From Caenorhabditis elegans (Eukaryota; Nematoda; Chromadorea; Rhabditida; Rhabditidae), in the NCBI RefSeq assembly GCF_000002985.6, contig NC_003282.8:1674001-1738000 (forward strand): a DNA stretch of 64,000 bases, written 5' to 3'. The translations under genes and the position numbers were made by a program. Below the pieces are notes generated by a model that searched no databases, had not been told where the DNA came from, and worked only from the letters and a program-made list of their open reading frames with translations. Positions 11,640 to 23,184 of this stretch are shown here, piece by piece; the first letter of the stretch is position 1, and each line of letters opens with the position of its first letter.

Positions 11640-13790
11640 TGTTTAAAAATTTCACGTTTTCATTTCTCCTGCGATAAACTAATTCTGTGGTGACTCCACT
11701 TGGCTCCACCCTCTTTTTGAAACTTTGTATATTCGGTTTAAATAATAGTTCCATACATTTTCCATTATATATTCGGTTTATTACGCCAAAAGCTCACAGA
11801 AAATTCAAAAAATAGGCGTGGAGTTACCACCAACACAAAAATTTCGGAGAAACGGAAACGTGGAAATTTTAAAGAAATTTTTTGGGGGTTTTCAAAATAA
11901 AAACAAGAATTTGAATAATATGACCGAAAACCAGCTTGATGACTGTAAAAATGGAGAATGTCTCTATGTCTCACGTTTCTATTTCTCCCAAATTTTTTGC
12001 CAAGACCAATCCCATTTTTGTCATCTCGGCTACTTTCATTGTGTTTGAAGTTCAAATTTAACATTTTCACGATAAAATGCTGAATTTTGAAAAATTAGGA
12101 AAAGGAAGGGGTCAATAGGAGACACCACTGAGCTGGGAGACAAAAACATTTCGGAGAAACGGAAACGTGGAAATTTCAGACCTTTTTTTTGTTTTCTCGA
12201 TAAAAAACATTGATTTGGAGAGAAAAAATGTAGTTTCTGTCAAGTTTTCCAGCAAGAAACTTTTTTCACCAGCAAAAGTAAGGTGTTGTGGGTAATCCAA
12301 TAAGTTTCTAATAATATTAGTTTATCAGGTGTGGTGGTGGGGTAACCGGAGATAATTCAATATTCACCGAGAAAAAGAAAAGAAAGATCTTGCTGGAACT
12401 TGACTAATTGACAATTTGGGAATTGAATTCGAGGGCTTACACAAGTTTCTCTCTCATTACAAACATCCGCTTAGGGGATGTATCGAAATTGTAAGAAACG
12501 TTCAAAATATAGAGAAATATATGGTAACCATGTTTTTACATGCAAATAATACGAAAAAATTGAATTTTTTCCACATTTCCACTTCTCCAAAATTTTCTTC
12601 TTTTTTGTGAACATGATAAAATCCCTAACAAAAAAATTCAAAACACAAAGAACAAAAAATCATTATCCTCTACCGACAACTGCCGGTGACTTTGTAAAAA
12701 CGGGAGCAACTGACACCTTTATGAAAGGTGAAATGTTTATAATGTACAGGTGGTCGTTTTAAAACAACAGGAAAATTGTTTTGAACATGAAAAAACACGA
12801 AAAAAACACAAAAATTGGGAAAGAGTCATCACGGGAGTTTGAGATCAAAATTTCGAAGAAACGAAAACGTGAGATTTTTTGAACAGTCTAACTATTGTCG
12901 AAGTATCGAATTTCAAAGTTCCCGCCACATTTTCATTTCTCCCAAATTTGGAATCTCCAATTTCTGTTGGAGACTCCACCCGACCCCGCCCATTTTTCGA
13001 AACTTCGGTTAGTTTTCGGATTCAAAATGGGTGTCGAAGAAATTTTTTCGAAAGGTTTTAGTGGATAACGAGAAAATTTAGGAAAACGTGGGAAAGTGGG
13101 CGTGGCCAGTTAGAGTCACCACAGAATTGCGGATGAGGAATTTAGGGGCTTTGGAAACGTGTTGGAGATTTATGGTTTTTTTTTCGGCGAACAAAAAATT
13201 TGTGAATTTTTTTAGTATTTTTTTGTCACAAATTTCGTTCTCCGATAACCCCCATTTTGCAGTGCCTCCAGCTGGCCACGCCCAGAAAATTTGGGAGAAA
13301 TGGAAACGTGAGTTTTTTTTCGTTCTTTTTTCGTTTTTTACAAGCCGGTTTTCAGTTTTTATCTTCAAATTTTTGTTTTTATATTAAAGCCCCCAAAAAT
13401 TTATTTGAAATTTCCATGTTTCCGTTTCTCCGAAATTGAAATGCTAGTGGTGACTCCACCTGGCCACGCCCATTTTTTAAGTTTTCGTTGGGCGTTGTGA
13501 GTAAAAATCCGTATATAGAAAATGTGTGGAAATATTTTTTTAACTGAATAAAATAAAAATTCCAAGAAAGGGCGTGGTCAACAAGAGTCACTACAAACAT
13601 TAAAAAATGAAAATTTCGGGAGATCTAAAAACGTGACTTAATTTTGGAGAAAACCCCAGTAAATTAGAATTCATAACTTACTTTTTAAAAAATAATGTAA
13701 TAAGGACTAAATTCGCAGGAAAAAAAAATTGAAATAGAGACACATGTTCGAAGAAACAAATTTCGGAGAAACAAAAATGTGAATTTTTTT
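11640..13790. repeat. Cluster of alternating inverted units with GGAGAAACGGAAACGTG core
   Basis: About ten dispersed copies of a 25-30 base unit lie in 2.1 kb. Forward copies are near 11,846, 12,150, 12,852, 13,290 and 13,757. Reverse copies (CACGTTTCxxTTTCTCC) are near 11,652, 11,963, 12,572, 12,932 and 13,410. Many are followed by GTGGTGACTCCAC and GGCCACGCCC. No credible gene is present; the ORFs are short and repeat-derived. Confidence 0.75.
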
Positions 13791-15054
13791 TTAATTTGTT
13801 TGTTTTTTTTTTGATGATTTTCGGTTGGTAAAAAATGGAATGAATGAAGAAAATTTTCTGAGATAATGAAATTAATTTACGGCCGGAAACTTGAATAAAT
13901 GAGAAAAGACGACGGCGTTCTTTGTTTCCTTAATATATTTACAGAGGGAGAGGGGAAAGTTTTTCAATTTTATCCCAGCCAGACAAAAACTAAAATGTAA
14001 CATTTATTTTCGTGGAATGTCCAAATTTCTCTGTTTTTTTTTCGTGTCTAAAGCCGTCCTGGGGTATACGAGGTTACTAGTGCCCCCGCCCGCAAAATTA
14101 GATCTGCTTTTGAGAATAGGCCTACGGTTTTGTTTTTCGGTGTGTGTTTTCTTGATTTTTGAGACAATTTTTTGATGTATTGGAAAAAAAGTTTAGGTAT
14201 TAGATTAGAAAATTTGAAAAAAAAAAATTTAAAATGTTTTTTTTTCAGGAAAAAAACTGTCTGAAAAATTATATCGTAATTTTTTTTTTAATTTTCTCAA
14301 CTTTTATGTTCACAATTTACTGAAGGGATTTAAATTATTTAAATTAAAATTTTTTTTTGCAAACTTTCAGCTCTACAACCTTATTTTAGGTTACCACGGC
14401 CGTGTAGTCCCCGGGGACAAGTGGAACAATCCTAATTCGATTTTTCTATATTTTTTCAATGTAAAATTGATAAAACAAAATTGTATTTAGATTTAAAGCG
14501 GAAATTTGAAAAATTGAAAAAAAAACCATATTGTTTAAAAAAATGTTCAAAAATTTTTTTTTCAAAATTTATAGATTCGTTAAATAAAAGTCAGAACGGT
14601 AAAAACCAGAACTCAAACTTCTTTGTAGTCCACGTGTACTCGTGAGAAAATGAGTTTTCCCACTTAAAATTTGAAAATTTCCAAGCCTCTACTATCAAGA
14701 ATTCAAATCTTTTTCGCGTTTTGCATCAACTCTTTTTCTCCGGGGAAATCACGCACTTTTTTTAATCCAAATTTCTGCAAAATCAGAACAACAAGTGTTC
14801 TTTTTTAGTCATTTGAGATTTGTTAAGGATCACTGAAAAATGTAGTGGACTCCTAGAAAACGATGTAACTCATGAAAAAGTCAAAGCCCAAAAATGTTAA
14901 ACTTTTGTCTAATAGAAAAAGTTTGGGCAGTGTTTTTGATGAATTTTCAAGAAATTTGAAAAATTATTCAGCGAAAGATTTAAATTTAAAATAGAAATGT
15001 TGGGTTTCAACTGAAAAATTCAAAATTAATTAAGATGCTTCCGGAAAGTAAGCT
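13791..15054. other. AT-rich gene-free stretch
   Basis: GC patches occur at 14,055-14,105 and 14,392-14,425 (CGGCCGTGTAGTCCCCGGGG). I see no splice-coherent exons. Confidence 0.55.
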
Positions 15055-15325
15055 TAGGGCCTAAGCCTATGCCCAAGCCTAAACCTAAGCCTAAGCCTAA
15101 TACTAAGTCTGAGCCTGCGCCTAAGCATAAGCTTAAGCTTAAGTCTAAGCCTAAGCCTCAACCTGTGCCTAAGCATTACCCTAAGCCTAATACTAAGCCT
15201 AAGCCTGAGCCTAAACCTAAGCCTAATACTAAGCCTAAGCCTAAGCCTAAGCCTAAACCTCAACCTGTGTCTAAGCATAAGCCTAAGCCTGAGCCTAAGC
15301 CTAAGCCTGCCTAGACCTTAGCCTA
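15055..15325 (-). repeat. Degenerate TTAGGC array, reverse orientation
   Basis: About 270 bases of GCCTAA units on the + strand, the longest such array in the window. Variants (GCCTGA, GCATAA, ACTAA) recur in blocks, showing internal duplication. The KPKPKP-type ORF is an artefact. Confidence 0.92.
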
Positions 15326-15649
15326 AGTCAATAAATTATACATAACAAACAATACGTTCGGAAAAAAGTTGTAGAGCAAAAAAAAGTTTCTGTGGCGCCA
15401 GGAGAGAGGAAAAAGTAGACGGAAAGTAAACTCAAAGGTCCCCCTCCCCACAGAATTTTATTTCCTGTTTTATGATGACACATTCACCTCTGTGTGGACC
15501 ACTTTTATCTTTTTTTCTTTTCTTTTGTCGTGAATTCTTCTTTTTTGCAGGTTCAACTTGTGTATTGATACTTTCTTTGAAAAAGTTCACTGAATTCAAT
15601 TTTTTCTCACCGTTGCTAAAGTTAACTCAAAAATGTAGAAAATAGGCTA

Positions 15650-15960
15650 TATGCAGATAGGCAGGCATATGTGGGCAAGTAGGTAGGCAGGCATCAGGTA
15701 GGCACTTAGGCATCAGATAGGCACACTGGCATCAGGTAGGCCTGTAGGTATCAGGGAGGCACTTTGGCATCAGGTCGGCATGTAGGTATCAGGGAGGCAC
15801 TTTGGCATCAGGTCGGCATGTAGGTATCAGGGAGGCACGCTGACATCTTATAGGCATTTAGGCATTAGGTAGGCACGCAGGCATCAGGTAGGCACGCAGG
15901 CATTAGATAGGCGCGCAGGCATCATGTAGGTGCACAGGCATTAAATTGGCTCATAGGCAC
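15650..15960 (+). repeat. Minisatellite of AGGCATCAGGTAGGCAC units
   Basis: Roughly 20-base units of AGGCATCAGGTAGGCACxx are repeated about 14 times with drift (AGGTATCAGGGAGGCACT in the middle block). Related AGGTAGGC motifs occur at 5640-5690, 9885-9970, 11,085-11,215 and 16,770-16,960. Confidence 0.85.
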
Positions 15961-16977
15961 GCATTTTTTTCCCCTACAAAAATCATGTTCCACTGCACTT
16001 CTAATAGAGTATTTTTTACGGGACAAGAAAAAAAAACAAAAAAAAACCGAATTTTTCCTTGTTCCAAAAAAGGCGAAAAAGACAAAAAAGAAGAGGAATG
16101 TTGTGGGAAGAACAAGGATATCAAATTTGAAGACGTGGCACGGGCACACATACGGAAAGAAAAAAGACAGATGATGGAGAATACGCCATTTTTTTTAGGA
16201 ATGTGGAGACATGTTGAAGCAAAAATGGAACGAGCTTTTGCCTTGTGAGCCGAAACATTTTCAGCATTTTTTTCCACTTTGTGGGATCAAAATAACGACT
16301 ACAGTAACCCTTTTGCGTTGAAAATTCGCTTTTTCTGAAAACTTAAAATTTAAATTTCGCGCCAAAATAATTTTGACTTTCGCGCCGAATTTACTTGAAA
16401 TTTTGTTTTTCAAATTAAATTTAGAATTCAAATTTTCAGAAAAAAATTCGGTGGGAAGGGAATTTTGAAGGTTTTTTCTCAAAAGTTTATGGAAAAGTTT
16501 AAATTCTACGATTTTTTAAATTTTTCGGGGGACTTTCAAAACTGAATGTTTGATCATTTTTAGCACCATAACAATGATATCAGACATTTTTTTGCCATTT
16601 TCAAATACTGAAAATTTAGTTCCTGGAGACACTCATAAAACTCAATAAAAAAAGAAAATGTACTCGCAACATGATTTCATCCGCCGGGGCACCCCATTAT
16701 GTTGTTTCCAGATAGTTAAACACCTACACAAATTGCAAATATGTTGTTTGTACACAGGCGATTTGAGATATTTAGGTAGGCATGGAAATACCTACGTGCC
16801 TACAAGGTGACCTCAAGGTACACCTGTACAATTATCGGTCAATATTGAAAAAAAAACCAAAAAACCCTACAAAAACGCAAACATAAAACAATAATGTTAA
16901 AACATTAATGCTAAAAAAAAATAGGCGGTAGGTAGGCAGGCAGGCCTAAGGTAGGTATGTGACTTTATAACGTTCAA
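15961..16977. other. Gene-free stretch
   Basis: It contains AT-rich sequence, a CTACAGTAACCC motif at 16,298 and AGGTAGGCAGGCAGGC at 16,928-16,950. ORFs of up to 108 codons are Lys- and Phe-rich translations of A/T runs on both strands, so I do not call them. Confidence 0.5.
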
Positions 16978-17322
16978 GCCAGGAGTGGGCGGCAAACAAT
17001 TTTCCGGCAAATCGGCAAAATTGACAAAATCGGCAAATCGATGAACTGGCAATCGGTAAATCGGCACAAATAAATCGGCACAATGCCGATTTACCGAGTC
17101 TGTCAGAAAACGGCAAAAAAATTCGGCAAATCGGCCATTTGCCGGAATTGAAAACTTCCGGCAAGTCGGTAAACCAAGTCGGCGAGTTGTCGAATTTGCC
17201 AAAAAAAATTGCAGAACATGTATTTTGAAAAGTAAGCAAATTCTATGAAAATATTCAGGAAAATTTCCGCTTTGCCAAACATCAAAATTTCCGGCAAATC
17301 GAAAAACCGACAATTTGCCGTC
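16978..17322. repeat. GGCAAATTGCCGG-type repeat copy
   Basis: It begins CCAGGAGTGGGCGGCAAAC, one base different from the family terminus. It is filled with GGCAAATCGGCAAA motifs and the conserved AAAGTAAGCAAATTCTATG. Confidence 0.8.
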
Positions 17323-17718
17323 CATCTTTTTTTTTGGTTGATTTGGTCTAAAATTTTAGATTTTTTTTGCTAAAAACAATTTCCCGAAAAGAGCTCAAAC
17401 GTTAGCATATGTTACAAATTTAACACTGAAATTTTACATTTTTTTAACACAAAAATTTAAATTAATTTGAACACTACTGAAAATTTTCCAAATAATGTTC
17501 GGAAAACGAACTTTGGCTGGAAATTTGAGCAAAATGTTTAGATTTGTTAGAAATGTAAAATTTTTAAAAAATATCTTTAATTGATTGCGTCTAACTTAAT
17601 TCAATATAGCTTCATGGATTGAAAATCAAGAGAAAAAAGTTTCTTCCGTGTTCTCTAAACATTCATGGCATTACGAATTGGAATAAATAGATCCAATTCC
17701 AAACACTGGGAAAATTAA

Positions 17719-17724
17719 TTTATT
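17719..17724 (-). terminator. Poly(A) signal AATAAA after the orphan terminal exon
   Basis: TTTATT on the + strand lies 56 bases past the TAG at 17,780-17,782. It supports this being a genuine gene 3' end. Confidence 0.5.
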
Positions 17725-17779
17725 CGTCAAATTACAACTTGAAAACGATGAAGAATCGTGCCGCAAAAAAGATTAAATT

Positions 17780-17922
17780 CTACTTCTCGGCTTTGAGTCG
17801 GGGAGCAACAAGAGCCCGAGCTCGCCAAGTTAGTGATGGTGCATCAAGTAACAATTGAATAGTCGTAGTCACGTACAGCAATCCCTTCGAACTAATGACG
17901 TTTTTGCTTCGATCCTTACACC
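17780..17922 (-). CDS. Orphan terminal exon of an unidentified gene
   Basis: After a TTTCCAG acceptor (17,923-17,925) there is an open frame starting in phase 1: GG, then CKDRSKNVISSKGLLYV, then TTTIQLLLDAPSLTWRARALV, ending PRLKAEK and TAG. Base composition is balanced and non-repetitive, unlike the surroundings. An AATAAA follows downstream. I could not find upstream exons on the - strand. The next 0.8 kb is a palindromic insertion, and beyond it are AT-rich duplications. It is either the last exon of a gene split by a long intron or a remnant. The product is not recognised. Confidence 0.45.
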
Positions 17923-17978
17923 CTGGAAATTTAATATTACGGGGGGTGGACGAAATTGTTGAGGGAAGTTGACGATTT

Positions 17979-18772
17979 CACTGCAACTTTTTCCTCACGA
18001 GGGACGAGGAAAAGTGGTTTCTAGGCCATGGCCGAGGGGCCGACAAGTTTCAGCGGCCATTTATCTTGCTTTGTTTTCCGCCTGTTTTCTTTTGTTTTTC
18101 ACAGCTTTTTCCCGTTTTTTCTTATTAAAACTGATAAACAAATATTTTTTGCAGATGCCAAAAATGATTTCCAAGTAAAAAAATTATGTATTCAGTGGGC
18201 AAGCAGCGGTGAAAGTGGTCAATGCAATATGATGGATTACGGGAATACAAAACCTAAACTTTTTCTTAAACATGATAAATATGATGCTTAAATGCTGAAA
18301 TTACCTGATTTTCATAACGAGACCGCTGAAAAAGTTTTGAGGTTTCCAAAATTCAACTTTTTTGGTGAAAAAGTCGAGATTTTCGCACAAAAAGTTGAAT
18401 TTTGGAAACCTCAAAACTTTTTCAGCGGTCTCGTTATGAAAATAAGGTAATTTCAGCATCTAAACATCATATGTATCATGTTTCAGAAAAAGTTTAGGTT
18501 TTGTATTCCCGTAATCCATCATATTGCATTGACCACTTTCACCGCTGCTTGCCCACTGAATACATAATTTTTTTACTTGGAAATTGTTTTAGCATCTGCA
18601 AAAAGTATTTATTTATCAGTTTTATTTAAAAAAAAAAACGAAAAAAATCGATGAAAAACGAAAGAAAACAGGCGGAAAACAAAGCAAGATAAATGGCCGC
18701 TGAAACTTGTCGGCCCTCGCCATGGCCTAGAAACCACTTTTCCTCGTCCCTCGTGAGGAAAAAGTTGCAGTG
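17979..18772. mobile_element. Palindromic element, copy 1
   Basis: It begins CACTGCAACTTTTTCCTCAC and ends with the exact reverse complement. The two ~380-base arms mirror each other almost completely around 18,375. The flanks are GATTT on both sides, a candidate 5-base target duplication. There is no transposase; ORFs in the arms end within A/T runs. Two more copies lie at 56,230-57,021 and 58,210-58,921. Confidence 0.88.
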
Positions 18773-19381
18773 GATTTTTAAACGAGGAAATTTAACACAT
18801 TTGCCCTAGAAAATTTCAGCCAAATTATGGGCGGGGTCAATGGAAACTAGTATTTTCTTGCCTTCGAAAAAGTATCAAAATTGAATGTTTTGGAAAAAAC
18901 TTTTTTCAAAAATTTATCAAAGCATCAGACTAAGTTTTTGGATTCAAAATTTTTTTAAATCATTTTCAGACTAGTTGTAATGTTCTGAATATTGAAATAA
19001 AGCATACAATTGAAAACTCGCTGAAAACATTGAAAAGGCTGAAACTTCTGCTAAATGTAAAAAAAATTTTGGAACGTACGAAAAGTTTTCAGAAACAAAT
19101 CGAAAGAAGAAAAAAAAAATAGAAAATTAGAAAAAATAAAAAAAGAAGAAAAGAAGGAAAGAAGGGGAAAAAAAAGAAAAAAAATAGGAAAAAAATAGAA
19201 AAAATAATAAAGGAGAAAAGAAGGAAAGAAGGAAAAAAAGGAATAAAAAAATGTAAAAAAGTCCAAATTGTTTTGGAAATTTTTTCCGTACCGCCAAAAA
19301 ATTCCACATAAATTTTTGGATACTCAATACTTTTAATTTTTAATTTTTAAAAGAAGTTAAAAATTAATTAAAGTGTTAAAT
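18773..19381. other. AT-rich stretch with a polypurine tract
   Basis: Bases 19,095-19,260 are almost pure A/G on the + strand (AAGAAGGAAAGAAGGGG-like). Phe/Ser-rich ORFs on the - strand are its translation and are not genes. Confidence 0.6.
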
Positions 19382-20040
19382 TTTCAAAAAAAAAACGTTT
19401 GTCAAAAATGAATTAAAATTAAAAATTGTATAAGAATATTTGTTGAGGGGTAATTTTTTCACCAAGAAAAAACTTTCGAAAAACGAAACATATTTTTTTA
19501 AAGTGTTCAAAATCCTCGGTGAGTGTGACTCAATTGTCTGTTTGTTTTCTGGTCTTTTTCCCCTTTTTTTTGTAAAAAAAATTTGAAAATTAGCATACAT
19601 TTTTTCCTGTTTTTTTTTTCTGAAATTGGGAAAAATTATGAAAAAAATTGGTTTTAGTAAATCGTCCTTTGTTGTCAGTTGTCGCCTGCCCGATTTTTTT
19701 TTAACTTTCAAAATTTTCAACAATTTTTTTTTTAATTCGCAGTTTTTCTCACAGTCTATAATACAAAAAAAATCCTAATAGTAAGTTATATGTAATTAAA
19801 TAATTTTCAAATTCTGAAAATTCCAAAACTCCAAAACTGAAAGTCTTTGGAAATACTTTGTAAAATTTTGTGATTTTCTCTATCCAATTTCCTAATACGT
19901 CACTATTCCTTGCTTCCTCGTAAATTTTCTGGAAAAAAACTCCCAATTCAGTGAAATGTATTTTATCTGATTCTTCCAGACATATGTGTAGACAATATAC
20001 GATTCAGTGTCTATGTAGTGTGATTTCTGTAAAATCCACA
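19382..20040. repeat. Segmental duplicate A (pairs with 22,357-23,040)
   Basis: About 650 bases nearly identical to 22,357-23,040, including AATCCTCGGTGAGTGTGACT and CATATGTGTAGACAATATAC. On the - strand both copies keep an exon-like frame containing KIYEEARNSDVLGNWIEK then ITKFYKVFPKTFSFGVLEF. It may be a degraded coding remnant of unknown origin. Confidence 0.8.
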
Positions 20041-20419
20041 AACACTTGTTCAAGTTGAACGATTTCATCTAAATAAAACCAGCGCAGAAAATTGGATAAG
20101 GACGTCTTCAAGTTTTTTCCGGAATTTTGCTTAAATTGTCAGATAGTGTGTCTTTTTTATTCCTTGAAAAAATGCAGTTCATATTACAATACTTATTATA
20201 TATACTTAACAACAGAAAATGTTTCCAGAAATTTGTTTGAATCACGAGTGGGCGGCAATTATCGCAGTGGAGTACCGTCTGTTGGTTTTTTTTTTTACCT
20301 AAATGACAGAATACAGTCCTAATATACCTAATATAACTGTTAAAAAATTTATAGAATTTTTTATGATTTTTTACCAAGTTGTGTAGCTGGTGACTTTTCT
20401 AAAAAATGTATAGAAACAA

Positions 20420-20868
20420 AAAGTGCCTACCTACCATAACTACAGTAACCCTAACGTATACCTACAGTATCCTTACAGTACTACTACAGTACCTTGACAC
20501 TATCCCCCACCAACATACAACCCAATACCCTTTCAGAAGACGACAACAACTCAATTTTTCCAAAACTACAGTAATCCTACAATACTCCTACAGTACCTCT
20601 ACAGTACTACTACAGTACCCCAACCATATCCCCCCCACTAACCGCAAACTAATATCCCTTCAAAAGACAAAAACTCAATTGTTCCTAAACTACAGTAATC
20701 CTACAATACTCCTACAGTACCTCTACAGTACTACTACAGTACCCCGACCATATCCCCCCACTAACCGCAAACTAATATCACTTCAAAAGACAAAAACTCA
20801 ATTTTTCCAAAACTACAGTAATCCTACAATACTCCTACAGTACCTCTACAGTACTACTACAGTAAATT
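20420..20868 (+). repeat. CTACAGTA-rich tandem repeat, about 121-base period
   Basis: Three clear units begin ACTACAGTAATCCTACAATA near 20,570, 20,691 and 20,812. Each contains CTACAGTACTACTACAGTA and ends with AACCGCAAACTAATATC-like sequence. A diverged unit precedes them at 20,435. The long open frame through it is repeat-derived. Confidence 0.85.
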
Positions 20869-21106
20869 TCCACAATAACAAAAAATCGGTTTTAAACAAG
20901 AATCTAGTTATCTGCATTGAAAGATCTTCCGGCTTTAGAGAACCGAAATCAGATCATTTAGACATACCTACAGCGTTTCACCAATTCGTGACAACCTCTT
21001 TTCTGACTCCTGATGAATCTTGAACAATTGAGTGTACCGTTTACTTAGTTAGTATAATTACTCGACTATTCGGACTCTCCTCGGCGAGTCTACAAAAATG
21101 CTTACA

Positions 21107-21419
21107 TATTCCTATATGGTAACTCAGGTTTTTAAATTGAAAACAAATGTGGAAATATAGAAAAATATTTGTATTGTTTGAAAATAACATTCATATTCTT
21201 TGAAAAACTCGAGAAATATTTCAAAAACTGGTCGAAAGTTGGCATTTGCCGAAAAATTTAATTTGGCAAATTCATTCAGCCAATGAAAAGTTTCAGGCAG
21301 TTTTTGATATTTTTTCAAGTGTTTTTATGAGAATAAATGTTATTTTCAAACAAAGCAAATATTTTCTACATTTCCACATTTATTTTCAATTGAAAAAACT
21401 TGAGTTACCATATAGGAAT
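21107..21419. repeat. Palindrome with ATTCCTATATGGTAACTCA ends
   Basis: The ends ATTCCTATATGGTAACTCA and TGAGTTACCATATAGGAAT are reverse complements. The arms (about 130 bases each) mirror through GAAAATAACATT/AATGTTATTTTC around a centre near 21,260. Confidence 0.8.
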
Positions 21420-21865
21420 GGGCACTTTTGTAGATTCACCGCGGAGATTCGCCGCCAACCCCTATTTTCAACCAACTTTAGCCTTCCTCCACTTTCCAAC
21501 CATGTTTAGCCACTTCTTAACCAACTTTGCCCACTTTTCAATTATTTTTGGATCACCAGTCACTTTGCAACCAACTTTAGCAAACTTTGGTTTACTTTTC
21601 CCAACTTGTTTTCAGTGATTCAGAGCAAGATAATCAGACTAGCCGAGCCAAAAACAAGCATTTGAGACACGATTGATATAAAAACCCACTTCTTTTACTA
21701 AGATCTCTATAACCCAATAAAAAACCATACAACTTGTGTCACATTTTCCAACTACTAGAAACGTTCAGTGGGGAAATAGTTCACGGTGTGGATTGTTAAC
21801 AAAAAATTTTTTTAAAAACATGTTCCAAGAAATACGTGGCAATGATTTTCGTTGTTATATTTCAC

Positions 21866-23184
21866 TAGGGAACCGTCAGAAGGTGCCCATCAGACTTGCA
21901 TATGAGACCTATGCCATTATCGAATGTTTTAAAACGATTACTCGTGAATTTTTAGCGGCAAAACTTTAGAACCAAGCTCACGGCGGGCTCTCAAAGATCC
22001 TGAAAATAGCACTTTAACGAAGCATTGGAGGAGCCAATTTTCCAATTTCACTTTGGTAGCTGATATCTCAGCGGATAAATTTTTCACAGAAAAGTCATCA
22101 ACTGATAAGTTGTTGATATTGTTGTAAAGAACAAGTTTGTAGGTAAAAGTTTTTTACCAAAAAATTTTTGTTTGAGATAAAACCGCGTGAAGTGCAGCAA
22201 CGGTTGTTGTTATTTTTATGCTGCTATTCCGTTTCTAATGCTTTTCTCTCAATTTTTTTTTGGTAAAAAACTTTCAACTACGAACTTGTTCTATACAACA
22301 ATATCAACAACTTTTTAGTTAATGACTTTTCTGTAAAAAATTTATCTACGGAGAAATTTTCAAAAAAAAAAAACGTTTGCCAAAAATGAATTAAAATTAA
22401 AAATTGTACAAGAATATTTGTTCAGGGGTAACTTTTTCATCAAGAAAACACACACACATCTTCCAAAAAAAACTTTCGAAAAACGAAAAATATTTTTTTA
22501 AAGTGTTCAAAATCCTCGGTGAGTGTGACTCAATTGTCTGTTTGTTTTCTGGTCTTTTTCCCCTTTTTTTTGTAAAAAAAATTTGAAAGTTAGCATACAT
22601 TTTTTCCTGTTTTTTTTTCTGAAATTGGGAAAAATTATGGAAAAAATTGGTTTTAGTAAATCTTCCTTTGTTGTCAGTTGTCGCCTGCCACTTGCCCGAT
22701 TTTTTTTAAACTTTCAAAATTTTCAACAATTTTTTTTAATTCGCAGTTTTTCTTACATTCTATAATATTTAAAAAAAGTCCTAATAGTAGTTATATGTAA
22801 TTAAATAATTTTCAAATTCTGAAAATTCCAAAACTCCAAAACTGAAAGTCTTTGGAAATACTTTGTAAAATTTTGTGATTTTCTCTATCCAATTTCCTAA
22901 TACGTCACTATTCCTTGCTTCCTCGTAAATTTTCTGGAAAAAAACTCCCAATTCAGTGAAATGTATTTTATCTGATTCTTCCAGACATATGTGTAGACAA
23001 TATACGATTCAGTGTCTACGTAGTGTGATTTCTGTAAAATTTTAGGATCTTTGGTACCCGCCGTGAGCTTGGTTCTGGAGTTTTGCCGCTAAAAATTCAC
23101 GAGTAACCGTTTTAAGACATGCACTATCGAATGGCATAGGTCTCATATGCAAGTCCGATGGGCATCTTCTGACGGTTCCCTAGT
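21866..23184. mobile_element. Non-autonomous DNA element with ~150-base terminal inverted repeats
   Basis: The left terminus CTAGGGAACCGTCAGAAG and the right terminus CTGACGGTTCCCTAG are inverted. The homology runs inward through GCCGCTAAAAATTCACGAGT and CCAAGCTCACGGCGGG to about 22,015 and 23,041. Between them lies an inner hairpin (22,060-22,345, TTGTTGATATTGTTGTA mirrored) and segmental duplicate B (22,357-23,040). No intact transposase ORF is visible. Confidence 0.75.

Noticed and set aside
15054..15314. KPKPKPKP and RLRLRLRL ORFs, also at 31,811-32,221 and 50,551-50,763
   Set aside because: A six-base telomere-type repeat is open in several frames. These are not proteins.
20406..21023. 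A 205-codon ORF on the + strand
   Set aside because: Most of it is the 121-base CTACAGTA repeat read through. There is no splice or start context.
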